Source of the DNA: Verrucomicrobiota bacterium
Lineage (GTDB): Bacteria; Verrucomicrobiota; Verrucomicrobiia; Opitutales; Opitutaceae
NCBI GenBank assembly: GCA_023416735.1
Contig: JAEZGX010000008.1
Span: forward strand, 92,379-156,378
Length of the DNA stretch: 64,000 bases
Direction: 5' to 3'
In this document: one piece after another, positions 17,893-29,140 of the stretch
How the letters are laid out: every line of letters starts with the position of its first letter
Numbering within the stretch: position 1 is the first letter of the stretch
Program-made: the position numbers and the translations under genes
Notes under the pieces: model-generated
What the model saw: the letters and a program-made list of their open reading frames with translations, nothing else
Told to the model about the DNA's origin: nothing
The model's database searches: none

Positions 17893-20223
17893 GTGAGCGA
17901 AAACGAAGCGGAATTCCTCGAACGGCTGCGCGCCACCTTCCGGGTGGAAGCGGACGAACATGTCCAAGCCATCTCGGCCAGTTTGCTCGAGCTGGAAAAA
18001 GCTCCGTCGCCCGCAGCCAACACCGCCGCCATCGAGCAGATTTTCCGGCACGCTCACAGCCTGAAGGGCGCCGCACGCGCCACCAACTTCCCGAAGATCG
18101 AAGCGATCTGCCAGGCTCTGGAAACTGTCTTCGCCGCCTGGAAGCGAAGCACTCTCCCGGTCAACACCGATACGTTCGACGTGTTCCACCGGGCGATGGA
18201 CGCAATTCGTCAGCTCACTTCCGCGGCCGATGCGACCTCTCCCGCCCGCAATCCTCAGCTCTCGCAACTGCTCGCACAGCTGACTCAGCTGACAAGTTCG
18301 AGCACGTCCACCCCCTCGCAAGCCGCCTCGCCCACCGCTCGAATTGCCGAGCCCCCGCTCATTCGGCCCTCCGAACCGCCACCCGCGGCACCACCCGCAT
18401 TGGCGCCCGTTTCGTCGACCGAACCGCCGGCTGCATCCACGTCGGCCGCGCCGCTCGCGCTCGCCGAAACCGTCCGCATTTCCACCGCCAAGCTCGACCA
18501 ACTCCTGCTCGAAGCCGAGGAAATGCTGGTCGTCAAACAGTCCGCGGCTCAGCGCGCAGCCGATCTCCAACATCTCGAACAGTCACTCTCCGAGTGGAGC
18601 CTGCGCTGGGATCGCCTCCAGCCCCAGCTTCGCGCGTGGCGCTCCCAAGATCCGCAGGATCGTGCCCACATTTCGATTTCCGAATTCCTGGAATGGAACG
18701 CCGGCTACCTCCGCGCGCTCGAGCAGCGTCTGCGAAGCATGAGCAAAACCGCCGCGCAGGATCGACACGATGTCTCCCGTCGCGTGGACGACTTGCTGCT
18801 CGATTCGAAACAGCTGGTCATGCTCCCTTTCTCCACGCTGACGGATTTATTCCCCAAGCTCGTTCGCGACCTCAGCCGGGATCAGGGAAAATCCGTCGAA
18901 TTCATCACTCGTGGCGGTGAGGTCGAAATCGACAAGCGCATCCTCGAGCAGATGAAGGACCCGCTCATTCATCTGCTTCGAAACTCGATCGACCACGGCA
19001 TCGAGGCGCATCGTGGCGCCAACCAGCCCAACAAATCCCCTCGCGCCACACTCCTGCTCGCCGCCACATTGATCGGCGGCAACAAGGTTGAAATCGTCGT
19101 TTCCGACGACGGCGCCGGCATCGATCGTGCCCGCGTGAAACAGTCCGCGATTTCTCGCGGAATCGTCACGCCGGACACAGCGCGCAGCTTGGACGATCGC
19201 AAAACGCTCGACCTCATCTTTCAATCCGAAGTCTCCACCAGCCCGATGATCACCGAGATCTCCGGGCGCGGCCTGGGCCTCGCAATCGTGCGCGAGCACT
19301 GCGAAAAACTCGGCGGCGAGGTCAACGTCGACAGCACACCCGGAAAGGGAACGACGTTCACCATTACTCTGCCGCTCACGCTCGCGACGTTTCGCGGCAT
19401 CCTCGTGCGATCGGGAGAACAGACGTTTGTCGTGCCGACCGCCTACGTCGCACGCGTGGCCCGCATCAAGCTCTCCGACGTCAAAACCGTCAAAAATCGT
19501 GAAACGATTTCGTTCGAGGGCCGCGCGGTCGCCCTCGCGCAACTCGCCGCCGTGCTCAATCTCCAAGCCCGTTCTTCCCAGGCGCCTCCTGGCGATTTCA
19601 TCTCCGTCATTGTGGTCGGGACGGGTCAGGAGCAAATCGCGTTCGCCGTGGATGCGATCCTGCACGACGAAGAGGTCCTCGCGAAGAGCTTTTCCCGTCC
19701 TCTCTCCCGCGTGAGAAACATCGCCGGCGCCACCGTCCTCGCCTCCGGAAAAATCGCTCCCATCCTCAACGTTGCCGACCTCATCAAATCCGCGCGTCAC
19801 GGCGGCGCGCGATCTTCCGCGTCGCCCTCCTCCTCTTCCGCTGCGCCAGCTGTTGCTCGCTCCCGCTCGGTCCTGCTCGCCGAAGACTCGATCACGTCAC
19901 GCATGCTGTTGAAGGGAATTCTGGAGTCCGCCGGCTATCGCGTCACGACCGCCGTCGACGGCATGGATGCATGGACGCTCCTCCACACCGACGATTTCGA
20001 TCTCGTGGTTTCGGATGTCGAAATGCCCCGCCTGAATGGATTCGATCTCTGCGCCCGCATCCGCGCCGACAAGAAGAACGGCGACAAACCCGTCGTGCTG
20101 GTCACCGCCCTTGCCACCTCCGCCGACCGCGAACGCGGCATCGATGTCGGCGCCAGCGCTTACATCGTAAAAAGCAGTTTCGATCAGAGTAATCTGCTCG
20201 AAGTCGTCCGCCGCCTCACCTGA
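17893..20223 (+). CDS. cheA: CheA histidine kinase with fused C-terminal receiver
   Basis: 776 aa from GTG 17893. HPt domain (residues 1-105) with phospho-His55 in HAHSLKGAARA; a Pro/Ala-rich linker replaces the usual P2 domain; a helical P3-like region (about 195-330) precedes the P4 ATPase with LIHLLRNSIDHGIE and RGLGLAIVREHCEKLGG; then a P5 CheW-like domain and a receiver (acidic pair AED, phospho-acceptor Asp708 in VVSDVEMPRLNG). CheA with a fused receiver is the WspE/FrzE arrangement. The stop overlaps the cheB start by one base (TGATG). Confidence 0.94.
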   Translation: MSENEAEFLERLRATFRVEADEHVQAISASLLELEKAPSPAANTAAIEQIFRHAHSLKGAARATNFPKIEAICQALETVFAAWKRSTLPVNTDTFDVFHRAMDAIRQLTSAADATSPARNPQLSQLLAQLTQLTSSSTSTPSQAASPTARIAEPPLIRPSEPPPAAPPALAPVSSTEPPAASTSAAPLALAETVRISTAKLDQLLLEAEEMLVVKQSAAQRAADLQHLEQSLSEWSLRWDRLQPQLRAWRSQDPQDRAHISISEFLEWNAGYLRALEQRLRSMSKTAAQDRHDVSRRVDDLLLDSKQLVMLPFSTLTDLFPKLVRDLSRDQGKSVEFITRGGEVEIDKRILEQMKDPLIHLLRNSIDHGIEAHRGANQPNKSPRATLLLAATLIGGNKVEIVVSDDGAGIDRARVKQSAISRGIVTPDTARSLDDRKTLDLIFQSEVSTSPMITEISGRGLGLAIVREHCEKLGGEVNVDSTPGKGTTFTITLPLTLATFRGILVRSGEQTFVVPTAYVARVARIKLSDVKTVKNRETISFEGRAVALAQLAAVLNLQARSSQAPPGDFISVIVVGTGQEQIAFAVDAILHDEEVLAKSFSRPLSRVRNIAGATVLASGKIAPILNVADLIKSARHGGARSSASPSSSSAAPAVARSRSVLLAEDSITSRMLLKGILESAGYRVTTAVDGMDAWTLLHTDDFDLVVSDVEMPRLNGFDLCARIRADKKNGDKPVVLVTALATSADRERGIDVGASAYIVKSSFDQSNLLEVVRRLT

Positions 20224-21308
20224 TGTCGCCCCAGCTCGCCATCAACGTGCTCCTCGTCGACGACTCGCCGTCGTCCCGCCTGCTGTTGCGGCATATCCTG
20301 ACTACTGATACACGCTTCGCCATCCTCGGCGAGGTCGGCAGCGGCGCCGAAGCCCTCGCGTTTCTCAAACAGCGGCGGCCTGACGTAATCGTGATGGATG
20401 TCCACATGCCCGGCATGGATGGCTACGAGACCACGCGGCAGATCATGCAGACCCAGCCGCTGCCAATCGTGATTTGCACGGGCGTGCCGAGCCCCGACGA
20501 AGCGTCGGATAAGTTTCGCGCGCTCGACGCCGGCGCGCTCGCTTTGGTGGCGAAACCCGCCGGACCGGGCCATCCCCAACACGCGGAAACGGCCGCGAAG
20601 CTCATCGAAACCGTTGCGTTGATGTCCGAGATCCGCGTCGTGAAACGCTGGCCGCGCGAACGCGTCTCCCGCCCGCCCTCTCTCCCGCGGCCCAGCAGAG
20701 AACCCGCGGCGATCGACGTGATCGCCATTGGCACCTCCACCGGCGGACCGCCGGTTCTTCAAGCCATCCTCGCCGGCCTCCCCACCGATCTGCCCGCGCC
20801 GGTCATGATCGTGCAGCATATCTCCATGGGTTTTCTCCCGGGACTGGTCGAGTGGCTGCAGCAGTCCACTCGCTTGCCCATTCACATCGGAGCGCATGGT
20901 CAGGCCATGCAGCCAGGCAACGCGTATCTCGCGCCGGATTGCTACCACATGGGGATCGGCCAACAGAAACAGATCGTCCTCAGCCGAAGTGAACCGGAAA
21001 ACGGACTCCGGCCTTCCGTCTCCTTCTTGTTTCGATCCGTGGCCTCCGTCTGCGGCGCACGATCCATCGCCGTGTTGCTCACCGGAATGGGTCGCGACGG
21101 CGCCCAAGAGCTCAAGGAACTCAAGACGCTCGGCGCGATCACCATCGCGCAGGACGCCGAGTCGTCCGTCGTCCACGGCATGCCCGGCGAAGCCATTCGT
21201 CTCGGCGCCGCCCACTACGTTCTCCCGCCCGAACGTATCGCCACCGTGGTTACAAACCTGACCTTGGGCCATTCGCCCGACTCCAGCCGCCCGCGGGCCG
21301 CGCTCTAA
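20223..21308 (+). CDS. cheB: CheB protein-glutamate methylesterase
   Basis: 361 aa. An N-terminal receiver (phospho-acceptor Asp59 in VIVMDVHMPG) is joined by a linker (about residues 125-160) to the methylesterase domain. The catalytic triad is visible: Ser172 in IGTSTGGPP, His199 in VQHISMG and Asp292 in TGMGRDGAQE. It removes methyl groups added by the CheR-TPR protein to reset adaptation. It starts within the stop of cheA and is followed 15 nt later by the first of two REC-led kinases. Confidence 0.95.
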   Translation: MSPQLAINVLLVDDSPSSRLLLRHILTTDTRFAILGEVGSGAEALAFLKQRRPDVIVMDVHMPGMDGYETTRQIMQTQPLPIVICTGVPSPDEASDKFRALDAGALALVAKPAGPGHPQHAETAAKLIETVALMSEIRVVKRWPRERVSRPPSLPRPSREPAAIDVIAIGTSTGGPPVLQAILAGLPTDLPAPVMIVQHISMGFLPGLVEWLQQSTRLPIHIGAHGQAMQPGNAYLAPDCYHMGIGQQKQIVLSRSEPENGLRPSVSFLFRSVASVCGARSIAVLLTGMGRDGAQELKELKTLGAITIAQDAESSVVHGMPGEAIRLGAAHYVLPPERIATVVTNLTLGHSPDSSRPRAAL

Positions 21309-21323
21309 GACAATTCGATCGTG

Positions 21324-22730
21324 ATGCGAAATTCTGACCTCAACTCGCCCGAAATCCTCGTCGTCGAAGACAGCCTCACTCAGGTCGAACGCCTGAAACA
21401 CCTGCTCAACCGTAAGAACTACCGATTCCGCATCGCGCGCAACGGTCGCGAAGGCCTCGAAGCCGTCGCCGAACGCCGTCCCACGATCGTCATTAGCGAC
21501 ATCGTCATGCCCGAAATGGACGGCTATGAACTCTGCTGCCGGATCAAGCAGGATCCCGCCACCCGCAACCTTCCCGTCATTCTTCTCACCTCGCTCAGCG
21601 ATCCCGTCGATGTGGTGAAAGGTCTCGAATGCGGCGCCGACAACTTCGTCTTCAAGCCTTACGATGAGGACTACCTGCTCTCGCGAATCAATTTCGTGCT
21701 GGCGCACCATCATCTGCGCGAAATCGAAAACACACGCATGGGCGTCGAGGTGTTCTTTGCGGGACGCAGCTTCTACATCACTTCCGACCGCCTGCAGATC
21801 CTCAATCTGCTCCTCTCCACGTATGAGACCGCCGTGGCGCGCAACCACGAACTCGCGTCCGCGCGCGATCAGTTCCGCGAGCTCAACGAAACACTCGAGC
21901 AAAAGGTGCAGGAGCGCACCGCGGCGTTGCAGCAGGAGGTCGCCGAACGCGCTCGCGCCGAAGCCGAAGTGCGCCGGCTGAATGCCGAACTCGACCAGCG
22001 CGTCCGCCAGCGCACCGCCGAACTCGAGCGCATCAACGAGGAGCTCGAGGCGTTTTCGTATTCAGTTTCCCACGACCTGCGCGCGCCCCTGCGGCACGCC
22101 AACGGGTTCGCGACGCTGCTGCAGAAGCGGATCGCCGATAAATTGGACGGCACCGGCGTGCATTACCTCAAACAAATCGCGGACGCGTGCGTGCGGATGG
22201 CGACCTTGATCGAGGATCTCCTCGAGTTTTCCCGCACCGGCCGCACCGAACTCCGGCAGACGCCGCTCGATCTCAATTCCATCGTCGCCGAAACCGTAGG
22301 CGATCTCGAACAGGAAACCAAGGGCCGTCGCATCGAGTGGAAAATCCATCCGCTGCCGACGGTCTGCGCCGACGCCGCTTTGCTGCGTCAGGTCTTCGCC
22401 AATCTCCTCGGCAACGCCGTCAAATACACCCGCACCCGCGAGATCGCCGAAATCGTTGTCGGCATGGAATCGCGCGAGAGCGAGGTCGTCATTTTCGTTC
22501 GCGACAACGGCGTCGGCTTCGACATGCGCTACGCCTCGAAACTTTTCGGCGTGTTCCAACGACTTCACGGCGCTGATCAATTCGAAGGCACCGGTATCGG
22601 ACTGGCCAATGTCCGCCGCATCGTCTCGCGACACGGCGGCCGCACCTGGGCCGAATCCGCTCCCGACCAGGGTGCCACGTTTTTCTTCAGCCTTCCCACT
22701 TCGTCCCCCGGTTCCGGTCATCCGCTTTAA
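21324..22730 (+). CDS. REC-led histidine kinase (first output kinase)
   Basis: 468 aa. ATG 21324 is used; a GTG lies one codon upstream. An N-terminal receiver (phospho-acceptor in VISDIVMPEMDG, Lys in FKPYDED) is followed by a module with FFAGRSFYITSDRLQILNLL (about residue 150) and a coiled coil, then HisKA (phospho-His250 in SVSHDLRAPLRH) and HATPase_c (GTGIGLANVRRIVSRHGG). It carries no sensor domain, so it is most likely driven through its receiver by CheA. Its first 220 residues are a close paralogue of the next gene. It replaces the diguanylate cyclase usual at this place. Confidence 0.9.
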   Translation: MRNSDLNSPEILVVEDSLTQVERLKHLLNRKNYRFRIARNGREGLEAVAERRPTIVISDIVMPEMDGYELCCRIKQDPATRNLPVILLTSLSDPVDVVKGLECGADNFVFKPYDEDYLLSRINFVLAHHHLREIENTRMGVEVFFAGRSFYITSDRLQILNLLLSTYETAVARNHELASARDQFRELNETLEQKVQERTAALQQEVAERARAEAEVRRLNAELDQRVRQRTAELERINEELEAFSYSVSHDLRAPLRHANGFATLLQKRIADKLDGTGVHYLKQIADACVRMATLIEDLLEFSRTGRTELRQTPLDLNSIVAETVGDLEQETKGRRIEWKIHPLPTVCADAALLRQVFANLLGNAVKYTRTREIAEIVVGMESRESEVVIFVRDNGVGFDMRYASKLFGVFQRLHGADQFEGTGIGLANVRRIVSRHGGRTWAESAPDQGATFFFSLPTSSPGSGHPL

Positions 22731-22736
22731 CATCAC

Positions 22737-24920
22737 ATGCACTCTCTCCCTTCCCGCACCAGCCCCGACGAAATCCTCATTGTCGAAGACAGCGCGACCC
22801 AAGCCGAACGCCTCCGCTACATCCTCGAGAAAAACAATTATCGCTTCGCCGTCGCCCGCAACGGCGCCGAAGCGCTCGCGCGCATCGCCGTTCAATGCCC
22901 TTCCCTCGTCGTCAGCGATATCGTGATGCCCGAGATGGACGGCTACGAACTCTGCCGGCGGCTCAAACAGGAAGAGCGTTTCCGCAATGTGCCCGTGATC
23001 CTGCTCACCTCCCTCAGCGATCCCGTCGACGTCGTGAAGGGACTCGAGTGCGGCGCGGACAACTTCATCTTCAAGCCCTACGAGGAACGTTATCTCGTCT
23101 CCCGCATCGGCTACATCCTCGCGAACCGCCACCTTCGCGAAATCGAATTCACCCGCATGGGCGTCGAAGTTTTCTTCGCCGGTCGGAAATTTTTTATCAC
23201 CTCGGACCGCCTGCAGATCCTCAACCTCCTGCTCTCCACCTACGAAACCGCTGTGGAGCGCAATCGCGAGTTGGCGAACGCGCGCGACGAGATGCGCCAT
23301 CTCAACGAAACGCTCGAAGCCCGCGTGCAGGAACGCACCGCCGCGCTCCAAGCCGAAATCGTCGAGCGCAAGCAGGCCGAAGCCCACGTGCGCGAACAGG
23401 CCGAACTGCTCAACAAAGCCAGCGACGCCATCGTGGCGCTCGATCTTGAACATCAAATCACCTACTGGAACGCGAGCGCCGAACGGCTCTACGGCTGGTC
23501 AGCCTCCGAAGCGCTGGGACGGCCGATCACCGATCTGAAGTTGAGCGCTTCAGTCGATTATTTCTCCGCCGCGCACACCGAGTTGCTCGCCAACGGCGAA
23601 TGGCGCGGCGAATTCGAAATCACGACCAAACACGGCTCCTCCAAATACATTTCGAGCACGTGGAGCCTGGTGCGCGGCGACGACGACCAGCCGCGCTCGA
23701 TTCTCGCAATCGATACGGACATCACCGAACGCAAGAAGCTCGAATCGGAACTCCTCCGCGCCCAGCGAATGGAAAGCATCGGCATGCTCGCCGGCGGCGT
23801 CGCCCACGACCTCAACAACGCCCTCGCCCCCGTGTTGATGGCCACCGAATTGCTGCAGTCCGGCTGCACCGATCCGCAACAACGACATCTGCTCGGCCTC
23901 ATCCGCGCCGGTGCCGATCGCGGAGCCGCCATGGTCAAGCAGGTCCTCACATTCGCGCGCGGCGCCGAAGGCAAACGCGGTCACGTGCAGGTCAAACACG
24001 TGCTGCGCGAAATCGAGGATCTCGCGCGTCAAACGTTCCCCAAATCGATCTCCATCCAAACGGAACCCACGCGCGACCTTTGGCCGCTGATCGCCGATCC
24101 GACTCAGCTGCACCAGGTGCTGCTCAACCTCTGCGTCAACGCCCGCGACGCCATGCCTCTCGGCGGTAAACTCACACTCTCCGCCACCAACATGGAGGTC
24201 GACGAAAGCTACGCCCGCATGACCTCCCACGACATGAAGCCGGGACCGTTCGTGGTTCTTAGTGTAACCGACACCGGAACGGGCATGCCCCCGGAGGTAT
24301 GCGCGCGAATTTTCGATCCGTTCTACACCACGAAGTCTTCCGACAAAGGCACCGGTCTGGGACTCTCCACCGTCCAAAGCATCGTGAAAAATCACGGTGG
24401 CTTCGTCACCGTCCGAAGCACTCCGGGCGTCGGCACCGAATTCAAGGTTCATCTCCCCGCTGAAGCCGGCGCCGCCGTGCAAACCACCGCCGCCCCCAAG
24501 CCCGCGCGCCCCATGGGCTCGGGCGAACTCATCCTGGTCGTCGACGACGAATCCGCCATCCGCAACATCGCTGCGCAAACGCTCCAGACGTTCGGTTATC
24601 GCGTCCTCACCGCCGCCGACGGCGCCCAGGCCGTCGCCATCTGCGCACAACACCGCGACAGCCTTCGCGCGATGCTCGTCGACATGTCGATGCCCATCAT
24701 GGACGGCAACGCCGCCATTCACGCCGCGCGAACTCTCGCTCCGAACATCAAGGCGATCGCCGCCAGCGGCCTCGATCCGAGCTCGCGCGAAACCTCCACC
24801 GCGCAGCGCGTCGTCGCCGACGCCACGCTCAACAAACCTTACAGTGCCGACGAACTGCTCCAAGCCGTTCACGACGTGCTCAAACAATCGCCGACCAACA
24901 GCACACGAAGTCCAGTCTAG
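22737..24920 (+). CDS. REC-PAS-histidine kinase-REC hybrid (second output kinase)
   Basis: 727 aa. Receiver (VVSDIVMPEMDG), the FFAGRKFFITSDRLQILNLL module, coiled coil, a PAS domain (about residues 215-340) with a PAC end (AIDTDITERKKLESELLRAQ), HisKA (phospho-His357 in GGVAHDLNNALAPV), HATPase_c (GTGLGLSTVQSIVKNHGG) and a C-terminal receiver (VDDE, DMSMPIMDG, NKPYSADEL). Two receivers flanking a kinase core allow input from CheA and a phosphorelay onwards. It lies 6 nt after its paralogue, which strongly suggests one operon. The product of the relay is unknown. Confidence 0.92.
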   Translation: MHSLPSRTSPDEILIVEDSATQAERLRYILEKNNYRFAVARNGAEALARIAVQCPSLVVSDIVMPEMDGYELCRRLKQEERFRNVPVILLTSLSDPVDVVKGLECGADNFIFKPYEERYLVSRIGYILANRHLREIEFTRMGVEVFFAGRKFFITSDRLQILNLLLSTYETAVERNRELANARDEMRHLNETLEARVQERTAALQAEIVERKQAEAHVREQAELLNKASDAIVALDLEHQITYWNASAERLYGWSASEALGRPITDLKLSASVDYFSAAHTELLANGEWRGEFEITTKHGSSKYISSTWSLVRGDDDQPRSILAIDTDITERKKLESELLRAQRMESIGMLAGGVAHDLNNALAPVLMATELLQSGCTDPQQRHLLGLIRAGADRGAAMVKQVLTFARGAEGKRGHVQVKHVLREIEDLARQTFPKSISIQTEPTRDLWPLIADPTQLHQVLLNLCVNARDAMPLGGKLTLSATNMEVDESYARMTSHDMKPGPFVVLSVTDTGTGMPPEVCARIFDPFYTTKSSDKGTGLGLSTVQSIVKNHGGFVTVRSTPGVGTEFKVHLPAEAGAAVQTTAAPKPARPMGSGELILVVDDESAIRNIAAQTLQTFGYRVLTAADGAQAVAICAQHRDSLRAMLVDMSMPIMDGNAAIHAARTLAPNIKAIAASGLDPSSRETSTAQRVVADATLNKPYSADELLQAVHDVLKQSPTNSTRSPV

Positions 24921-24964
24921 TCCCTCGCGACTTCACACCCGTCCCACCGTTCTTTTATCGCGCA

Positions 24965-25351
24965 ATGGCTAGAATCCTCATCGTCGATGACACCCCGGAT
25001 CTCCTCCAAGTCCTGGTCATGATCCTCCGCGATGCCGGGCACATCATCACCGCCGCACGCGACGGTCAGGAAGCGCTCGGTCTGCTCAAACGCATCGAGT
25101 TCGACCTCATGATCACGGACATCGTGATGCCGAACAAAGAGGGCTTGGAAACGATCATGGAAGCCCGCCGCGCCGTGCCTCACCTCAAGATCATCGCGAT
25201 GTCCGGCGGCGGCTGGTTCCCCTCGCAACAATACCTCGCCATCGCCGAAAAGCTCGGAGCCTCCGCCATCCTATCCAAGCCGTTCAGCGGCGACGACGTG
25301 CTCGCCGCCGTGAGTCGCGTGCTGTCCGCTACGGAGGAGCGCCAGAGCTGA
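24965..25351 (+). CDS. Single-domain receiver protein
   Basis: 128 aa CheY-like receiver: acidic pair VDDTP, phospho-acceptor Asp in MITDIVMPNKEG and Lys in LSKPFSGDD, with no output domain. It could be the diffusible product of the relay from the preceding kinases, or a phosphate sink. It is the last gene of the cluster, 44 nt after the hybrid kinase, and is convergent with clpB. Confidence 0.88.
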   Translation: MARILIVDDTPDLLQVLVMILRDAGHIITAARDGQEALGLLKRIEFDLMITDIVMPNKEGLETIMEARRAVPHLKIIAMSGGGWFPSQQYLAIAEKLGASAILSKPFSGDDVLAAVSRVLSATEERQS

Positions 25352-25386
25352 AGGGGCGCGCGCGAGACGTGCGGCGAAGGTCTATT

Positions 25387-27987
<2,601 letters not shown>

Positions 27988-28120
27988 GATTCGCCCCTTT
28001 CGCAGCCTTCGCGCCAATATGTCAGGCCCTTTCTCCCTCGCAACTCGTCCGCCGCTCGGCTGAACGAGAGACAATTCGCGCCGCCTGATCCCGCGCGGCG
28101 CGCCACCTTGTCTTTTTCGT

Positions 28121-28142
28121 GGCGGGGTCTCTCAACCCCGCC
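28121..28142. terminator. GC-rich hairpin between korB and clpB
   Basis: GGCGGGGT / ACCCCGCC (8-bp stem, 6-nt loop) lies in the gap after the korB stop on the minus strand and upstream of clpB. It lacks a T-tract, so it may be a terminator or a dispersed palindromic repeat. Confidence 0.4.
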
Positions 28143-28154
28143 CGTGGTGCGACC

Positions 28155-29108
28155 TCATCGCAACTTCGCGAACGAAGCCTGCAGTAACGCCAGATCCGAA
28201 GCGCCTTTCGTGCGCTCCTTCGCCTTCGCGATCAATCCGGCTTCGAGCTGGTTCTTCGTCGGACGCTGCTTCTCGTAAAACACGCCGAACGATCCAGGCC
28301 ACGCTTCGTTGGCCAGCTTGAACGCGGCCACTTCATCGCTCGTGTCGTGACGCAACGCGTCCTCCGGTGTGCCGTCGTGTTTCCTCTCTTCGATGAGCTT
28401 GAAAGCGCCGCCTTTGCGCGGATTTCCCGCATCGAATGCTCCCGGATAAAATTCGACGCACTCGGACAAAATCTCGACCACGGAAAATCCAGGATGCTTC
28501 GCCGCGCGCAGCATCATCTCGGTCATGTGATTCACCTGCGTCGCATGGCTGCGCGCCACAAAGGTCGCGCCGCTGTTGAGCAGCGTGCGCATCGGATTGA
28601 TCGGTTGGTCGATCGCGCCCGTCGGATCCGTCTTTGATTTGAATCCGAGCGGCGACGTCGGCGACGTCTGCTTCTTCGTCAGTCCATAGACGAAGTTGTC
28701 CATGATCACATACGTGAGATTCACGTTCTTCCGCGCGGTGTGAACGAGATGATTGCCGCCAATCGAGAACCCGTCGCCGTCGCCGCCGAACGCAAACACA
28801 TGCAGTTCGTCATCGCTCAGGCTGATGCCCGCCGCAAACGGCAGCGAGCGTCCATGAAGGAAGTGTCCGCCGTGTGTGTTGACGAAATACGGAAACCGCG
28901 AGGAACAACCGATGCCCGCAAACGTCACGATCTTCTCGTGCGGGTAGTTTAGCTTTTCCAACACGCGATAAAACACCGCGAGCACGGCGAAATCGCCGCA
29001 GCCGGGGCACCAGGTGGGATGATCGGCCGTAAGAAGTTTCTTCGTAAGCTGCGTGTTCGCGATCGGAGCAGCCGGGGTCGAGACCAGGGGAGTAGCGACG
29101 GTGGACAT
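28155..29108 (-). CDS. korB: 2-oxoacid:ferredoxin oxidoreductase, beta subunit
   Basis: 317 aa from ATG 29108; the longer in-frame stretch upstream runs into the alpha-subunit gene. The thiamine pyrophosphate-binding subunit shows HPTWCPGCGDF at the N-terminus, and the TPP/Mg region GGDGDGFSIGGNHL with nearby NFVYGLTKKQTSPTSP. With KorA it converts 2-oxoglutarate (or another 2-oxoacid) and CoA to the acyl-CoA, reducing ferredoxin. Gene order is alpha then beta, 32 nt apart, the usual two-subunit layout. The substrate is inferred from the family. Confidence 0.92.
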   Translation of the reverse strand: MSTVATPLVSTPAAPIANTQLTKKLLTADHPTWCPGCGDFAVLAVFYRVLEKLNYPHEKIVTFAGIGCSSRFPYFVNTHGGHFLHGRSLPFAAGISLSDDELHVFAFGGDGDGFSIGGNHLVHTARKNVNLTYVIMDNFVYGLTKKQTSPTSPLGFKSKTDPTGAIDQPINPMRTLLNSGATFVARSHATQVNHMTEMMLRAAKHPGFSVVEILSECVEFYPGAFDAGNPRKGGAFKLIEERKHDGTPEDALRHDTSDEVAAFKLANEAWPGSFGVFYEKQRPTKNQLEAGLIAKAKERTKGASDLALLQASFAKLR

Positions 29109-29140
29109 CGAGAAAAAAATTAAAGGTTTTCGGATGGGGT

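Noticed and set aside
15491..18076. Long open frame on the minus strand over the chemosensory genes (861 codons)
   Set aside because: Antisense shadow of cheR, cheW and the receptor in GC-rich DNA; no family resemblance.
27988..28154. CIRCE or other heat-shock element upstream of clpB
   Set aside because: No TTAGCACTC-type inverted repeat; only the GC hairpin at 28121 was found.
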